DNA from: UBA3792 sp045114775
GTDB taxonomy: Bacteria > Bacillota > Clostridia > Christensenellales > CAG-138
DNA length: 64,000 nucleotides
Direction: 5' to 3'
NCBI GenBank assembly: GCA_045114775.1
Contig: JBGULC010000012.1
Span: forward strand, 1 to 64,000
Shown here piece by piece: positions 8,383-16,348 of this stretch (positions are counted from its first letter, which is position 1; each line of letters opens with the position of its first letter). Below the pieces are notes generated by a model. That model did not search any database and was not told the origin of the DNA. It was given only the letters and a program-made list of their open reading frames with translations. Both the position numbers and the translations under genes were made by a program.

Positions 8383-9102
8383 ATGAAACGGATCGTTCCG
8401 ATCCTTCTCGTTCTGCTCCTGCTCCCCGTTTTCGGAGCGCGCGCGGACGGCGAAGGCAAGCTGATGCAAACAGGCGACCAGGGCGAAGAAGTCGTGCGCG
8501 TACAGACGCGGCTCTTCGACCTCGGTTACTATACCTATAAGCCGACCGGCAGCTTTCGGACTGTCACAAAGGCTTCCGTGATGTCCTTTCAGGCGGCGTC
8601 CGGGCTGATGAGCGACGGCAGCGTCGGTTCGGAAACGACGTCCGCGCTTTTTTTGCGGCGTGCTAAGCGCATTCCGTTTCATGCCGAGGTCCCGTTGAGC
8701 TTTACGGCGCAAGGTCCGATCGTGCAGTACGGAACCGCGGTTTCCTGGAGCGAGGTAAAACCCGCGCTCGTCGTCGGCGAATCCTACCGCGTTCGCAACG
8801 CCGCCACGGCTGAGGATGCGACGCTCGTCTTCGGATCCGGCGAGAATCACGCCGAAATGACGCTTCCGACCGTGCCCGCCGAGCGCGCAGCAGCCGAAGC
8901 GATGCTTCAAAAATGGCTCGGCAGTGCAAACAGCTTTTATAAATGCGCGGTACTCTTTGAGCTCGACGGTCTGTGGATCGCCGCGTCCATGCAGTGGGAC
9001 GGAGCGGATCGCGTATGCGTCTACTTTCAGGACAGCCTTTCACACGTCCGCAATTATCCCGACGTCGAGCATGCGATAAACATCCGAAAAGCAAGCAACT
9101 GA
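8383..9102 (+). CDS. Secreted peptidoglycan-binding-domain protein, predicted leaderless mRNA
   Basis: Exported protein of 239 aa. A signal peptide (MKRIVPILLVLLLLPVFGARA) is followed by a PG_binding_1 domain at about 29-85 (GDQGEEVVRVQTRLFDLGYY, then a second helix with MSFQAASGL), which normally docks on the cell wall. The C-terminal 140 residues (ending DVEHAINIRKASN) are not recognised. The open frame extends upstream, but translation must begin at ATG 8383: the signal peptide starts there and the promoter -10 box lies only 6 nt upstream. No Shine-Dalgarno sequence is present. Confidence 0.85.
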   Translation: MKRIVPILLVLLLLPVFGARADGEGKLMQTGDQGEEVVRVQTRLFDLGYYTYKPTGSFRTVTKASVMSFQAASGLMSDGSVGSETTSALFLRRAKRIPFHAEVPLSFTAQGPIVQYGTAVSWSEVKPALVVGESYRVRNAATAEDATLVFGSGENHAEMTLPTVPAERAAAEAMLQKWLGSANSFYKCAVLFELDGLWIAASMQWDGADRVCVYFQDSLSHVRNYPDVEHAINIRKASN

Positions 9103-9123
9103 GCGGCTTCGAGCCGCTTTTTT
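9103..9123 (+). terminator. Terminator after the peptidoglycan-binding gene
   Basis: GCGGCT/AGCCGC stem with a TCG loop and six T residues, starting right at the stop codon. Confidence 0.88.
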
Positions 9124-9163
9124 GCATCTTGCCGCCGTTTTCTGCATCTTACCGCCCGATCGC

Positions 9164-9192
9164 TTGCAAAACCGACCCTCTTTGCGTATAAT
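9164..9192 (+). promoter_or_regulatory. Promoter of the hydrolase-LytTR-DUF3021 operon
   Basis: TTGCAA-N17-TATAAT, with a leader of about 28 nt holding the AAAGGCGAG ribosome site. Confidence 0.75.
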
Positions 9193-9226
9193 CGCCGCGA
9201 AAGCAAACAGAAAGGCGAGTAAAACC

Positions 9227-10579
9227 ATGCAAATCATCTATATCATTCTTCTTGTCCTCATGGAAACGGCGCTCATCGTTCTGACGCTCAGCAAACAGCG
9301 TGAACGTGTCTCCTGGCTGCGCAACCGCGCGATCACGAGAGCGATCGAATTCGTTCTGCTTCTCGTTGCCGTGCTGCTTCCCATCGTCCACATGAAGTGG
9401 CGATTTACCGGCACGCTGATCCTTCTCGGCGTCCTGTTTCTGATCGCGGGGCTCAGCTTTCTCATCAAGCGCAAAAAGACGTCCGGCGATATGAAGAAGG
9501 GCCGTGTGATCACAAGCGGCGTACTGTCCGTCTTCATGATCGGATTTGCGCTCGTGCCCGCGTTCCTCTTCACGAACTACAACGGTCTCAAAACGACCGG
9601 CGATTACAAGGTCCTTGAGAGCAGCGCGGTCCTTACGGATGAAAACCGCGTCGACCCGTTTGAAGGCGAAGGTTCGAAACGTGAGGTGCCCGTGCACTTC
9701 TACTATCCCGACAAGGAAGGCAGCTATCCGCTGATCGTCTTCTCGCACGGCGCGTTCGGCTACTATCAGAGCAACTACTCCACCTACGCGGAGCTTGTCA
9801 GCCACGGCTACGTGGTTGCCGCCCTCGATCATCCGCATCATGCGTTCTTTACAAAGAACAGCGACGGCAAGCTCATTACCGTAGACACCGGGTTCCTCTC
9901 GGAGGCGATCGACGTCACAAACGGCGCAGTGAGCATGGAGGACGAGTATGCGCTCTTCGTCAAGTGGATGACGCTCCGCACCGGCGACATGAGCTTTGTA
10001 CTTGACACGATCGAAACGGCGAAGGCGAACGGCGCTCTCAGCGCTGCCTGGCATGCCGAAAACGAAGCGGAGATCCTCTCCGTGCTTGCCATGACCGACA
10101 CGGATCACATCGGCGCCATCGGTCACTCGATGGGCGGCGCGACCGCCGTCTCTGCGGGCAGGACGCGCAGCGACGTCGACGCCGTGATCGTCCTCGACGG
10201 CACGATGCTCGACGAGATCACCGGTCTTCGCGACGGCGTCTGCGTTTTCAATGAGGAACCGTATCCCGTTCCGGTGCTTGATTTTGGAAAGAAAACGGAT
10301 TATAGTGATACAGAACAGGCAAAGGACGAACTCGAATCTCCTCACGTGAACAAATACGTGATCGAGCATGCAAAGGACGGAAAGCAGGTGCTTTTCGGAG
10401 ACTGCGAGCATATGGACTTCACCGATCTGCCCCTCTTCTCCCCGCAGCTTGCCTCGATGCTGGGCTCGAACGACATCGATCACGAAGCGTTTATGTACCG
10501 TCTGAACGGTCTTGTCCTGAACTGGTTCGACTATTATCTGAAGGGGATCGGTACGCCCGACATACAGGCGGAATACTGA
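9227..10579 (+). CDS. Membrane-anchored alpha/beta hydrolase, PAF-acetylhydrolase-like
   Basis: Protein of 450 aa with three to four N-terminal membrane helices (about 2-21, 36-52, 60-80, 95-112) and a C-terminal alpha/beta hydrolase resembling the PAF acetylhydrolase/dienelactone-hydrolase group. The oxyanion strand is VFSHGAFGYY, the nucleophile elbow GHSMGG, an acid candidate lies in VIVLDGT, and a histidine in GDCEHMDFTD completes a plausible triad. Substrate unknown; a short-chain ester at the membrane surface is a reasonable guess. ATG 9227 follows AAAGGCGAG. It leads a three-gene operon with a LytTR regulator and a DUF3021 protein. Confidence 0.85.
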   Translation: MQIIYIILLVLMETALIVLTLSKQRERVSWLRNRAITRAIEFVLLLVAVLLPIVHMKWRFTGTLILLGVLFLIAGLSFLIKRKKTSGDMKKGRVITSGVLSVFMIGFALVPAFLFTNYNGLKTTGDYKVLESSAVLTDENRVDPFEGEGSKREVPVHFYYPDKEGSYPLIVFSHGAFGYYQSNYSTYAELVSHGYVVAALDHPHHAFFTKNSDGKLITVDTGFLSEAIDVTNGAVSMEDEYALFVKWMTLRTGDMSFVLDTIETAKANGALSAAWHAENEAEILSVLAMTDTDHIGAIGHSMGGATAVSAGRTRSDVDAVIVLDGTMLDEITGLRDGVCVFNEEPYPVPVLDFGKKTDYSDTEQAKDELESPHVNKYVIEHAKDGKQVLFGDCEHMDFTDLPLFSPQLASMLGSNDIDHEAFMYRLNGLVLNWFDYYLKGIGTPDIQAEY

Positions 10580-10582
10580 GAA

Positions 10583-11026
10583 ATGCTGACAAAGATCACA
10601 AAAATCGAACGCGGCGAGCCCGAGCGTGTGGAGATCTTCTGCCACAGCTTAAGCGACGACGTGCGGGAGATCGTCGCGTTCGTGAAGTCCCGGCAGGGAC
10701 GACTCACCGGCTCGATCGACGATACGCAGTACGAGGTCCCTTTGACCGATATTTACTACATCGAATCGGTCGACAACAAGGTGTTTCTGTACACCAGGGA
10801 CAAGGTCTATGAAACGAAGCAAAAGATCTACGAATTTGAATCCATACTCAGCGCGAAGCATTTTCTGCGCGTATCCAAATCCATGCTGCTGAACCTGATG
10901 AAGGTCGAATCGATCAAGCCCGCGCTGAACGGCAGATTTTCCGCGATCCTGCGCTCCGGCGAACAGGTGATCATCACGAGAAAATACGTGCCTGATCTCA
11001 AGCATGCGCTGAAAGGAGACTCGTAA
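10583..11026 (+). CDS. Stand-alone LytTR DNA-binding regulator
   Basis: Protein of 147 aa with a LytTR domain at about 45-142 (LTDIYYIESVDNKVFLYT, then FLRVSKSMLLNLMKVESI and IITRKYVPDLK), lacking a receiver domain. Such free-standing LytTR proteins are commonly paired with a DUF3021 membrane protein, exactly as here (1-nt gap), and are thought to be controlled by that partner. It starts 3 nt after the hydrolase stop and has no strong ribosome site of its own, so coupling is likely. Probable autoregulator of this operon (inference). Confidence 0.88.
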   Translation: MLTKITKIERGEPERVEIFCHSLSDDVREIVAFVKSRQGRLTGSIDDTQYEVPLTDIYYIESVDNKVFLYTRDKVYETKQKIYEFESILSAKHFLRVSKSMLLNLMKVESIKPALNGRFSAILRSGEQVIITRKYVPDLKHALKGDS

Positions 11027-11027
11027 A

Positions 11028-11495
11028 ATGACGCTTAAGGAGTTTATCATATCAAGGATCCGGCTGTTCTTTTTCCTGACGGTAATGATCCTCATTGCGC
11101 AAAGCGTCGTCGGCGCGATTGCGGAGCCGGGCGTCTCGCTGCACATCCGCTACATTGATCTTATAAGCCCGCTTTATATAGCCGGTCTCTGCACGCTTCC
11201 GACCGTCGTGACCTTCTCCCGAAAGAAACTGTCGCTGAAGGGGATGCTGATCCGCCACGCGATCCAGCTCGTTCTGATCGAAGGCGTCATGATGCTGATC
11301 GCATTTACGAGCGCGGCGATCGATACAAGCCGTCCCGCAGTGCTGCTGCTCATCGGCGGCGCGGTGTTTGTGATCTATGTGCTCGCCGTGGCTGTGATGT
11401 GGCTCGGACAGGTCTCCGAATCCAAAAAATTGACCGCGCAGCTGCGCAGCCTGCAGCAAAACGCGGAAAAGGAATTGCAAAGTCCGGAACCGTAA
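11028..11495 (+). CDS. DUF3021-like membrane protein, partner of LytTR regulator
   Basis: Protein of 155 aa with four predicted membrane helices (about 12-32, 43-60, 76-95, 103-125) and a charged C-terminal tail, matching the DUF3021 architecture. Position directly after the LytTR gene is the main support. Likely senses a membrane or envelope signal for the regulator (inference from the known pairing). Its stop lies 3 nt from the stop of the convergent rlmA gene, with no intervening terminator. Confidence 0.78.
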   Translation: MTLKEFIISRIRLFFFLTVMILIAQSVVGAIAEPGVSLHIRYIDLISPLYIAGLCTLPTVVTFSRKKLSLKGMLIRHAIQLVLIEGVMMLIAFTSAAIDTSRPAVLLLIGGAVFVIYVLAVAVMWLGQVSESKKLTAQLRSLQQNAEKELQSPEP

Positions 11496-11498
11496 AGC

Positions 11499-12302
11499 TT
11501 ATCGTCCGGCAATCAAAAGCTCGACGTCGATCGTGATCTTTGAAAGCGCATCGGCGTCGAGCGTTTCCGTCTCTATACCGAACGTCAGCGGCGTCATTGC
11601 CAAAAAATCTCTCGCCTGCACGAGTGTAAGCGGATATGTTTTTGTGATACGGATGCGGTCGAAAAGCCGGAACCGTTCGCAGAGATGCGAGACGACCGCT
11701 TCGTTCGAATACGCTTCATGCCGCAGCCGATCGCCCATCAGTTCCCGGATCTCCCGGAGGTATCCTTCCTGCGGGACAAGCTTCAGAAGCCGCCCGCCGG
11801 GCTTCAGCACACGCGAGAACTCCGCGTAGTGCGCGGGTGAAAAGAGATTGAGGATCACATCGACCGAGGCGTCCCGGATCGGAAGCCGCGTCAGGTCTGC
11901 GACCGCCCACAGGATCGGTCCGCCGCCGCTCGCCGCAAGCCGGATCGCATCCTTACTCAGGTCGATCCCGACCGTCGTTTCGCCCTGCAGCGCTTTGGTA
12001 AACGTTCCGTCCCCGCAGCCCGCATCGAGCACGACGCCCGCAGGCTTCGGCATCGCGTCAGAAACGGCGCGGATCACCGTGTCATAGAAGCCTGCCGCAA
12101 GGATCCTTCTGCGCGCTTCAAACAGCGCGGCGTCATAGCGTGAGGGCGCGGCGTTCGGCGCAAAATTGACCGTTCCCCTTCGGGACGGATCGAACGTGTG
12201 CCCGTTCGGGCAGCGCAGCGATGCGCCGCAATGCGAAAACGCCGTCCCGCATACGGGACAGCGCAGCAATGACATCTGTTCAAAAAACTTTTCCGCGCTC
12301 AC
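11499..12302 (-). CDS. rlmA: 23S rRNA (guanine-N1)-methyltransferase, RlmA family
   Basis: SAM-dependent methyltransferase (267 aa) of the RlmA family, which modifies a guanine in helix 35 of 23S rRNA. The N-terminal zinc finger is visible as CPVCG, then RCPNGHTFD; the SAM site is VLDAGCGDGTFTKAL around 91-105, with DLTRLPI and NLFSPAHYAEFSRVLKPGG following. The GTG at 12302 overlaps the preceding stop (GTGA). ATG 12275 is an alternative start that would still keep the zinc finger. Last gene of the yabP-to-rlmA cluster. The G745/G748 choice cannot be read from sequence by eye. Confidence 0.88.
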   Translation of the reverse strand: MSAEKFFEQMSLLRCPVCGTAFSHCGASLRCPNGHTFDPSRRGTVNFAPNAAPSRYDAALFEARRRILAAGFYDTVIRAVSDAMPKPAGVVLDAGCGDGTFTKALQGETTVGIDLSKDAIRLAASGGGPILWAVADLTRLPIRDASVDVILNLFSPAHYAEFSRVLKPGGRLLKLVPQEGYLREIRELMGDRLRHEAYSNEAVVSHLCERFRLFDRIRITKTYPLTLVQARDFLAMTPLTFGIETETLDADALSKITIDVELLIAGR

Positions 12303-12607
12303 GGCTTTTTCTCTTCCGGTTTCTCTTCAAACTCAAACGCATCCCCGGGAAGCATCGTTTCCGCGGCGTGCTCCTCCGGATGTTCCGCTTTCTCGCGTTC
12401 GGCTTCTTCCTTCTCGCGGCGGCGCCGGATCGATCTTGCGATCTCGTCGCTCACAAGAAACAGGATCACGATCGCAACGATCGGATAAACCAGTATCGTC
12501 ACTTCCTTGCCGAGGATCTTCAGCACAAGGATCAGGATCAGCAGCGCTGCACCGATCGCGCCGAGCACGATCTCCGTAATCTTCCAGAACTTTTCATTAT
12601 TCTTCAT
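12299..12607 (-). CDS. Small two-helix membrane protein, unknown function
   Basis: Protein of 102 aa, not recognised. It has a short charged head, two hydrophobic helices (about 12-31 and 36-53), then a long charged coiled tail rich in E, R and K (SIRRRREKEEAEREKAE). It overlaps ppx by 11 nt upstream and rlmA by 4 nt downstream, so it is translated as part of a tightly packed operon. Confidence 0.7.
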   Translation of the reverse strand: MKNNEKFWKITEIVLGAIGAALLILILVLKILGKEVTILVYPIVAIVILFLVSDEIARSIRRRREKEEAEREKAEHPEEHAAETMLPGDAFEFEEKPEEKKP

Positions 12608-13472
12608 TCGCCATTCCTCCGTATAAAAACGCTTCCGCGATCCCTTCCATGCCGTCCCGGTCGGACGGGATCACCGTTTCCGTATGCGTGCGCAGCATCA
12701 TATAGCGCAGGATCGTCGCGCCCTGCAGGATCACGTCTCCGCGCCTTGTAAGCAGCGGATGCATCATACGGATCTGCTCCGGGATCGAAGCAAGAAGCTC
12801 CGTCAGCCCGTCAAGCTTTTCAAGCGTGATCTCGCCGAGTCTGAGCGGATCGAATCTGGTCTGCTTCGCCAGAAAAGCGCCGATCGTGGTGATCGTGCCG
12901 CCGACGCCGTATACCGGCTGCGGTACCGATTCCGGAACGTCCGTCCGCTCGTCCATCCATGCAAACAGCTCGCGCCGAAGTGTCTCGGGATCGTTCGCGT
13001 CGCACCGGTCCTTTGCGCGGACGCAGCCGCACGGAAAGCTTTTCGAACGTTCGGCTGTGACGATCTGAAAGCTGCCGCCGCCGATGTCGAAGACCGTTCC
13101 TTTCCCGCCCGTGACGGCGGAAAAAGCGTACGCCCCTTCCTCCTCACCGGACAAAACGCGGATCTTCACTCCCGTCTCATCTTGGACGCGGGAAACAAAC
13201 GCGTCGCGATTTTGGGCGTCGCGCACCGCGCTTGTCGCATACGAGATGACCGGCACACCGAGCTTTTTCGCCTTCTCCGAGAACGCGCCGATCGCCCGAA
13301 CCGTTTCCGTCGCGCGGTCTTCCGCAAGATGCCCCGTCGCGTCGAGTCCCTTTGCAAGACGCGTCGTCATAAGCTCCTTGGAGATCGATCGCACACGGCT
13401 GTTATCCGTCGCGGCAAGCATCAGCCGCACGGAATTGCTTCCGATATCTATGACGGCGACATCCGGCTTCAT
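12597..13472 (-). CDS. Ppx/GppA-family phosphatase
   Basis: Exopolyphosphatase or pppGpp phosphatase family protein (291 aa), an actin-fold enzyme. Signatures are AVIDIGSNSVRLML (5-18), ATSAVRDAQN, SGEEEGAY and GTVFDIGGGSFQIV, which form the nucleotide and phosphate sites, plus GVGGTITTIGAFLA. It is the short single-domain form without a C-terminal HD domain. It overlaps divIC by 4 nt (ATGA). Whether polyphosphate or (p)ppGpp is the substrate cannot be told from the sequence; a bifunctional Rel enzyme is also encoded in the window. Confidence 0.88.
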   Translation of the reverse strand: MKPDVAVIDIGSNSVRLMLAATDNSRVRSISKELMTTRLAKGLDATGHLAEDRATETVRAIGAFSEKAKKLGVPVISYATSAVRDAQNRDAFVSRVQDETGVKIRVLSGEEEGAYAFSAVTGGKGTVFDIGGGSFQIVTAERSKSFPCGCVRAKDRCDANDPETLRRELFAWMDERTDVPESVPQPVYGVGGTITTIGAFLAKQTRFDPLRLGEITLEKLDGLTELLASIPEQIRMMHPLLTRRGDVILQGATILRYMMLRTHTETVIPSDRDGMEGIAEAFLYGGMANEE

Positions 13473-13789
13473 TGCTGCTCCGAAAGCGCGCTGTCGTCCG
13501 GAATGATCCGGTCCTCGCGATAGTGCCAGCCGTATTTGATCATGCCCTGCTGGATCTTATAGGCGTCGGTCCGCATAAACTGCAGATTCTCACGTTCCTG
13601 CGCATAGGAACGCTTGGTCTGATTCAAAAGCTCGACGCGTGTATCATAGTCCTCGCGCGCGGAACGGATGCGCAGCCGCTGCGGGATCAGCACCACGAAC
13701 AAAACGACCACGCACGCGATCAGTACGAGGATAAAATGGATCAATTTGAAGTGGATCGTCCGCACGATCCGTTTCGGCGATTCTTCCAT
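13469..13789 (-). CDS. divIC: Septum-formation initiator, DivIC/FtsB family
   Basis: Single-pass division protein (106 aa): cytoplasmic basic tip, membrane helix about 18-38, then a coiled coil about 42-75 facing outside. DivIC/FtsB with FtsL links the divisome to septal wall synthesis. Placement after yabP-yabQ is the classic Firmicutes order and confirms identity. The ATG at 13789 lies only 6 nt past a TATACT -10 box with no ribosome site, so an internal promoter would make a leaderless transcript in addition to read-through from yabP. Confidence 0.88.
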   Translation of the reverse strand: MEESPKRIVRTIHFKLIHFILVLIACVVVLFVVLIPQRLRIRSAREDYDTRVELLNQTKRSYAQERENLQFMRTDAYKIQQGMIKYGWHYREDRIIPDDSALSEQQ

Positions 13790-13795
13790 GTGTAC

Positions 13796-13824
13796 AGTAT
13801 AACAGAATACGCGCCAAAACGGAA
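13796..13824 (-). promoter_or_regulatory. Internal promoter at divIC
   Basis: TTCCGT-N17-TATACT on the minus strand. The -35 is poor but the -10 is good. The -10 box ends 6 nt before the divIC ATG. Confidence 0.5.
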
Positions 13825-13825
13825 C

Positions 13826-14131
13826 CTATTTTTTGCGGATTTTTTGTGATATTCGTGTAAAAACCGGTGAAAACGCACCGTAACAGACGGCGAAACCGAT
13901 CGCAAACACCGCAAGCAGAAAGCCGCGCACCGTTCCGTAGTTTGCGAGGAACAGATATCCCGGCAAAAGCACGGCGAGGATCATCACAAAAATCGCGTCG
14001 CAGACATGCGTGACCCAGCGCTTGCCCGATCGGACCCGCACAAGACGCAGCAGCAGATAGCACAGTCCCGCGACCGCTCCTCCGTGCAGGAGCAGCAGCG
14101 CTTCAAACGGCTGTGCTGTGACGTCCCTCAT
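13826..14131 (-). CDS. yabQ: Spore cortex biosynthesis protein YabQ
   Basis: Membrane protein (101 aa) with three hydrophobic helices (about 13-30, 43-62, 66-85), matching YabQ, which is needed for spore cortex formation and localises to the forespore outer membrane. Identity rests mostly on size, topology and its place between yabP and divIC. Its ATG overlaps the yabP stop (ATGA). Confidence 0.82.
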   Translation of the reverse strand: MRDVTAQPFEALLLLHGGAVAGLCYLLLRLVRVRSGKRWVTHVCDAIFVMILAVLLPGYLFLANYGTVRGFLLAVFAIGFAVCYGAFSPVFTRISQKIRKK

Positions 14132-14412
14132 TTATGCCGAAAGAAGAACGACCGGCGTTCCGGCTCCGGCTGCTCATATTCGATCGTAGCAATATTGCCC
14201 TCCAGCAGCACTTGCCCGTCCTCCGGGTTCAGCTTTCCGAGCTTCAGCCCTTCGCCCCAGACCGTCAGCGTACCCGCCTGTGTGACGACCGTCATCTCGT
14301 CCTCCTGAAAGCTCTCGACGTCCAGCACGCCCGTGATGCGCATTCTTCTGCGCCCCTCGATCGTCAAGGTATGCGCGGAGGGCTGCATCAGCTCTTTTTC
14401 GTGTTTTTCCAT
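14128..14412 (-). CDS. yabP: Sporulation protein YabP
   Basis: Small beta-rich protein (94 aa) of the YabP/YqfC family: an N-terminal stretch HTLTIEGRRRMRITGVLDVE, then FQEDEMTVVTQAGTLTVWGEGL. YabP acts in the mother cell during cortex assembly. ATG 14412 follows GGAGGTACCG. A perfect SigE-type -10 octamer lies 24 nt upstream, consistent with its known SigE control in Bacillus. Its presence argues that the organism or its recent ancestors form endospores. Confidence 0.88.
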   Translation of the reverse strand: MEKHEKELMQPSAHTLTIEGRRRMRITGVLDVESFQEDEMTVVTQAGTLTVWGEGLKLGKLNPEDGQVLLEGNIATIEYEQPEPERRSFFFRHK

Positions 14413-14436
14413 ACCGGTACCTCCTGGTTCTGCTGC

Positions 14437-14444
14437 ATTGTATG
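14437..14444 (-). promoter_or_regulatory. SigE-type -10 element of yabP-yabQ
   Basis: CATACAAT on the minus strand matches the SigE -10 consensus CATACANT. The -35 region (CGTAAAA, about 14 bp further upstream) is only partly consensus. Confidence 0.5.
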
Positions 14445-14505
14445 CGCGCAGTCTCTGTTTTACGCGACAAAAGCAAGCGATTTATCGCTATTTTTCCCGA
14501 AACGC

Positions 14506-14534
14506 TTGACAACCCCTGTTCTCGTCCATAAAAT
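14506..14534 (+). promoter_or_regulatory. Promoter of rho
   Basis: TTGACA-N17-TAAAAT. It leaves a leader of about 70 nt before the rho GTG, long enough for autoregulation. Confidence 0.8.
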
Positions 14535-14609
14535 AAGAATCAGCAAATCCGTTATTTCATATTCTTTTTTATCCATCCAACAAGCTAAAATTGATATCGG
14601 AGGCTATTT

Positions 14610-16250
14610 GTGAATCCAAACGAACTCAACGCATTAACGATCAACGAGCTGTATGCGCTTGCGAAGCAGCACGGCATTCCCTCTTTCCGCAAATACAAGA
14701 AAGCGCAGCTTATCGAAATGCTGCAAGCGCCCGCACCTGCGCCGAAGAAGCGCGGCAGACCGTCCAAATCACTGAAACAAACCAATGAATCCGTGCCGAC
14801 CGGACAAACGGCAGCATCGGTTTCCGAAGCGTCTTCATCTGCCGAGCAGGAATCGACGCCGAAAGCCGAAAATCCAGAGAAACCGCAGGACGCTGCTGAG
14901 AAACCGCAGGAGCCGCAGAACGCCGAACAGCGAAACCATAATCCGCGGAACGGCTACCGGCAGCAAAACAACCGTTCCGCGCAGAATCGCGGTTATCGGC
15001 AGTCTAACCGTACGTATCGTACGTCCGAAAGCGAGCAGAAGTCCGAAAAGCCCGCGGAGCCCGCTCCGCTTCCCGAGACCGGCACGGCGGCAGGCGTTCT
15101 GGAGATCATGGAAGGCTACGGCTTCCTCCGCGTGTCGAACTATGATTCCGGTCCGAACGACGTCTACGTTGCGAACGCACAGATCCGCCGCTGCAATCTG
15201 AAAAACGGCGACTTCGTTGAAGGCCGAACACGCGCGCGCCGCGAAGGCGACAAATATGAAGCGCTGCTGTACGTCGACCGTGTCAACGGCAAGGATCCGG
15301 ATGAAAACGCGGTAAACCGCATCAATTACGAGGACCTCGTCCCCATCTTCCCGAACGAGCGCTACACGCTGGAAACGCCGGGTCGTGTCAACAACCTGTC
15401 CGTACGCCTCATCGACCTGATCGCGCCGATCGGCAAGGGACAGCGCGCAATGATCGTTTCGCAGCCGAAAGCCGGCAAGACGACTCTTTTGAAGCAGATC
15501 GCAAACGGCATCACCGAGAACTATCCCGACACGCACCTGATCGTGCTGCTGATCGACGAGCGTCCTGAGGAGGTTACCGACATGCGCCGCAGCATCAGAG
15601 GCGAAGTCGTGGCTTCGACGTTCGACGAGCTGCCCGAACATCACACGCGCATCGCCGAAATGGTACAGGAGCGCGCCATGCGTCTGGTCGAAGACGGTAA
15701 GGACGTCGTGATCCTGCTCGACTCCCTCACCCGTCTCACCCGCGCCTATAACCTCGTGATCCCGCCGACGGGTCGTACGCTTTCCGGCGGTATGGACCCG
15801 GGCGCGCTGCACAAGCCGAAACGCTTCTTCGGCGCGGCGCGCAACATCGAAAACGGCGGCAGCCTGACCGTGATCGCAACGGCGCTCGTCGAGACCGGCA
15901 GCCGTATGGACGACATCGTTTATGAGGAATTCAAGGGCACCGGCAATATGGAGATCCATCTGGACCGCAGACTCAGTGAAAAGCGCATCTTCCCCGCGAT
16001 CGACGTCTATAAATCCGGTACGCGCCGCGACGATCTGCTGCTCACGAAAGCCGAGCTCGACGGCGTGCGGATGCTCCGGCGCATGCTTGCAAACGGCGGC
16101 ACGGGCGACGTTACGGAAAACCTCGTCAATATGATGGATAAGACCTCGAATAACGAAGAATTCCTGATCCGGCTCAAGGATTGGGTCCGCATTTTCGAGA
16201 AAGAAGGCTTCACCTCCTCCCACGCGCAGCAGAACCGCTACGGACAGTAA
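14610..16250 (+). CDS. rho: Transcription termination factor Rho with long disordered insertion
   Basis: Hexameric RNA helicase that ends transcription (546 aa, over 120 more than the E. coli protein). Rho_N helices are at 4-39, the cold-shock RNA-binding domain at about 158-225 (GFLRVSNYDSGPNDVYV), and the RecA-type motor from about 250 with Walker A QPKAGKTT (285-292), VLLIDERPEEVTDM and the ILLDSLTRLTRAYN Walker B region. Residues 41-155 are low-complexity: first P/A/K/E/Q-rich, then an N/Q/R/Y-rich core at about 106-137. Starts with GTG behind CGGAGGC. No hairpin terminator follows it. Confidence 0.97.
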   Translation: MNPNELNALTINELYALAKQHGIPSFRKYKKAQLIEMLQAPAPAPKKRGRPSKSLKQTNESVPTGQTAASVSEASSSAEQESTPKAENPEKPQDAAEKPQEPQNAEQRNHNPRNGYRQQNNRSAQNRGYRQSNRTYRTSESEQKSEKPAEPAPLPETGTAAGVLEIMEGYGFLRVSNYDSGPNDVYVANAQIRRCNLKNGDFVEGRTRARREGDKYEALLYVDRVNGKDPDENAVNRINYEDLVPIFPNERYTLETPGRVNNLSVRLIDLIAPIGKGQRAMIVSQPKAGKTTLLKQIANGITENYPDTHLIVLLIDERPEEVTDMRRSIRGEVVASTFDELPEHHTRIAEMVQERAMRLVEDGKDVVILLDSLTRLTRAYNLVIPPTGRTLSGGMDPGALHKPKRFFGAARNIENGGSLTVIATALVETGSRMDDIVYEEFKGTGNMEIHLDRRLSEKRIFPAIDVYKSGTRRDDLLLTKAELDGVRMLRRMLANGGTGDVTENLVNMMDKTSNNEEFLIRLKDWVRIFEKEGFTSSHAQQNRYGQ

Positions 16251-16279
16251 AAAAGTTTTGAAAAACGCTAAAATTTTTC

Positions 16280-16307
16280 TTGCTTTTTTTCGCCGGCATG
16301 GTATAAT
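16280..16307 (+). promoter_or_regulatory. Promoter of rpmE
   Basis: TTGCTT-N16-TATAAT, about 40 nt upstream of the ATG. Confidence 0.7.
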
Positions 16308-16348
16308 AGCCGTTGGTAATGCATTACACGACGAAGGAGTGATAATAC

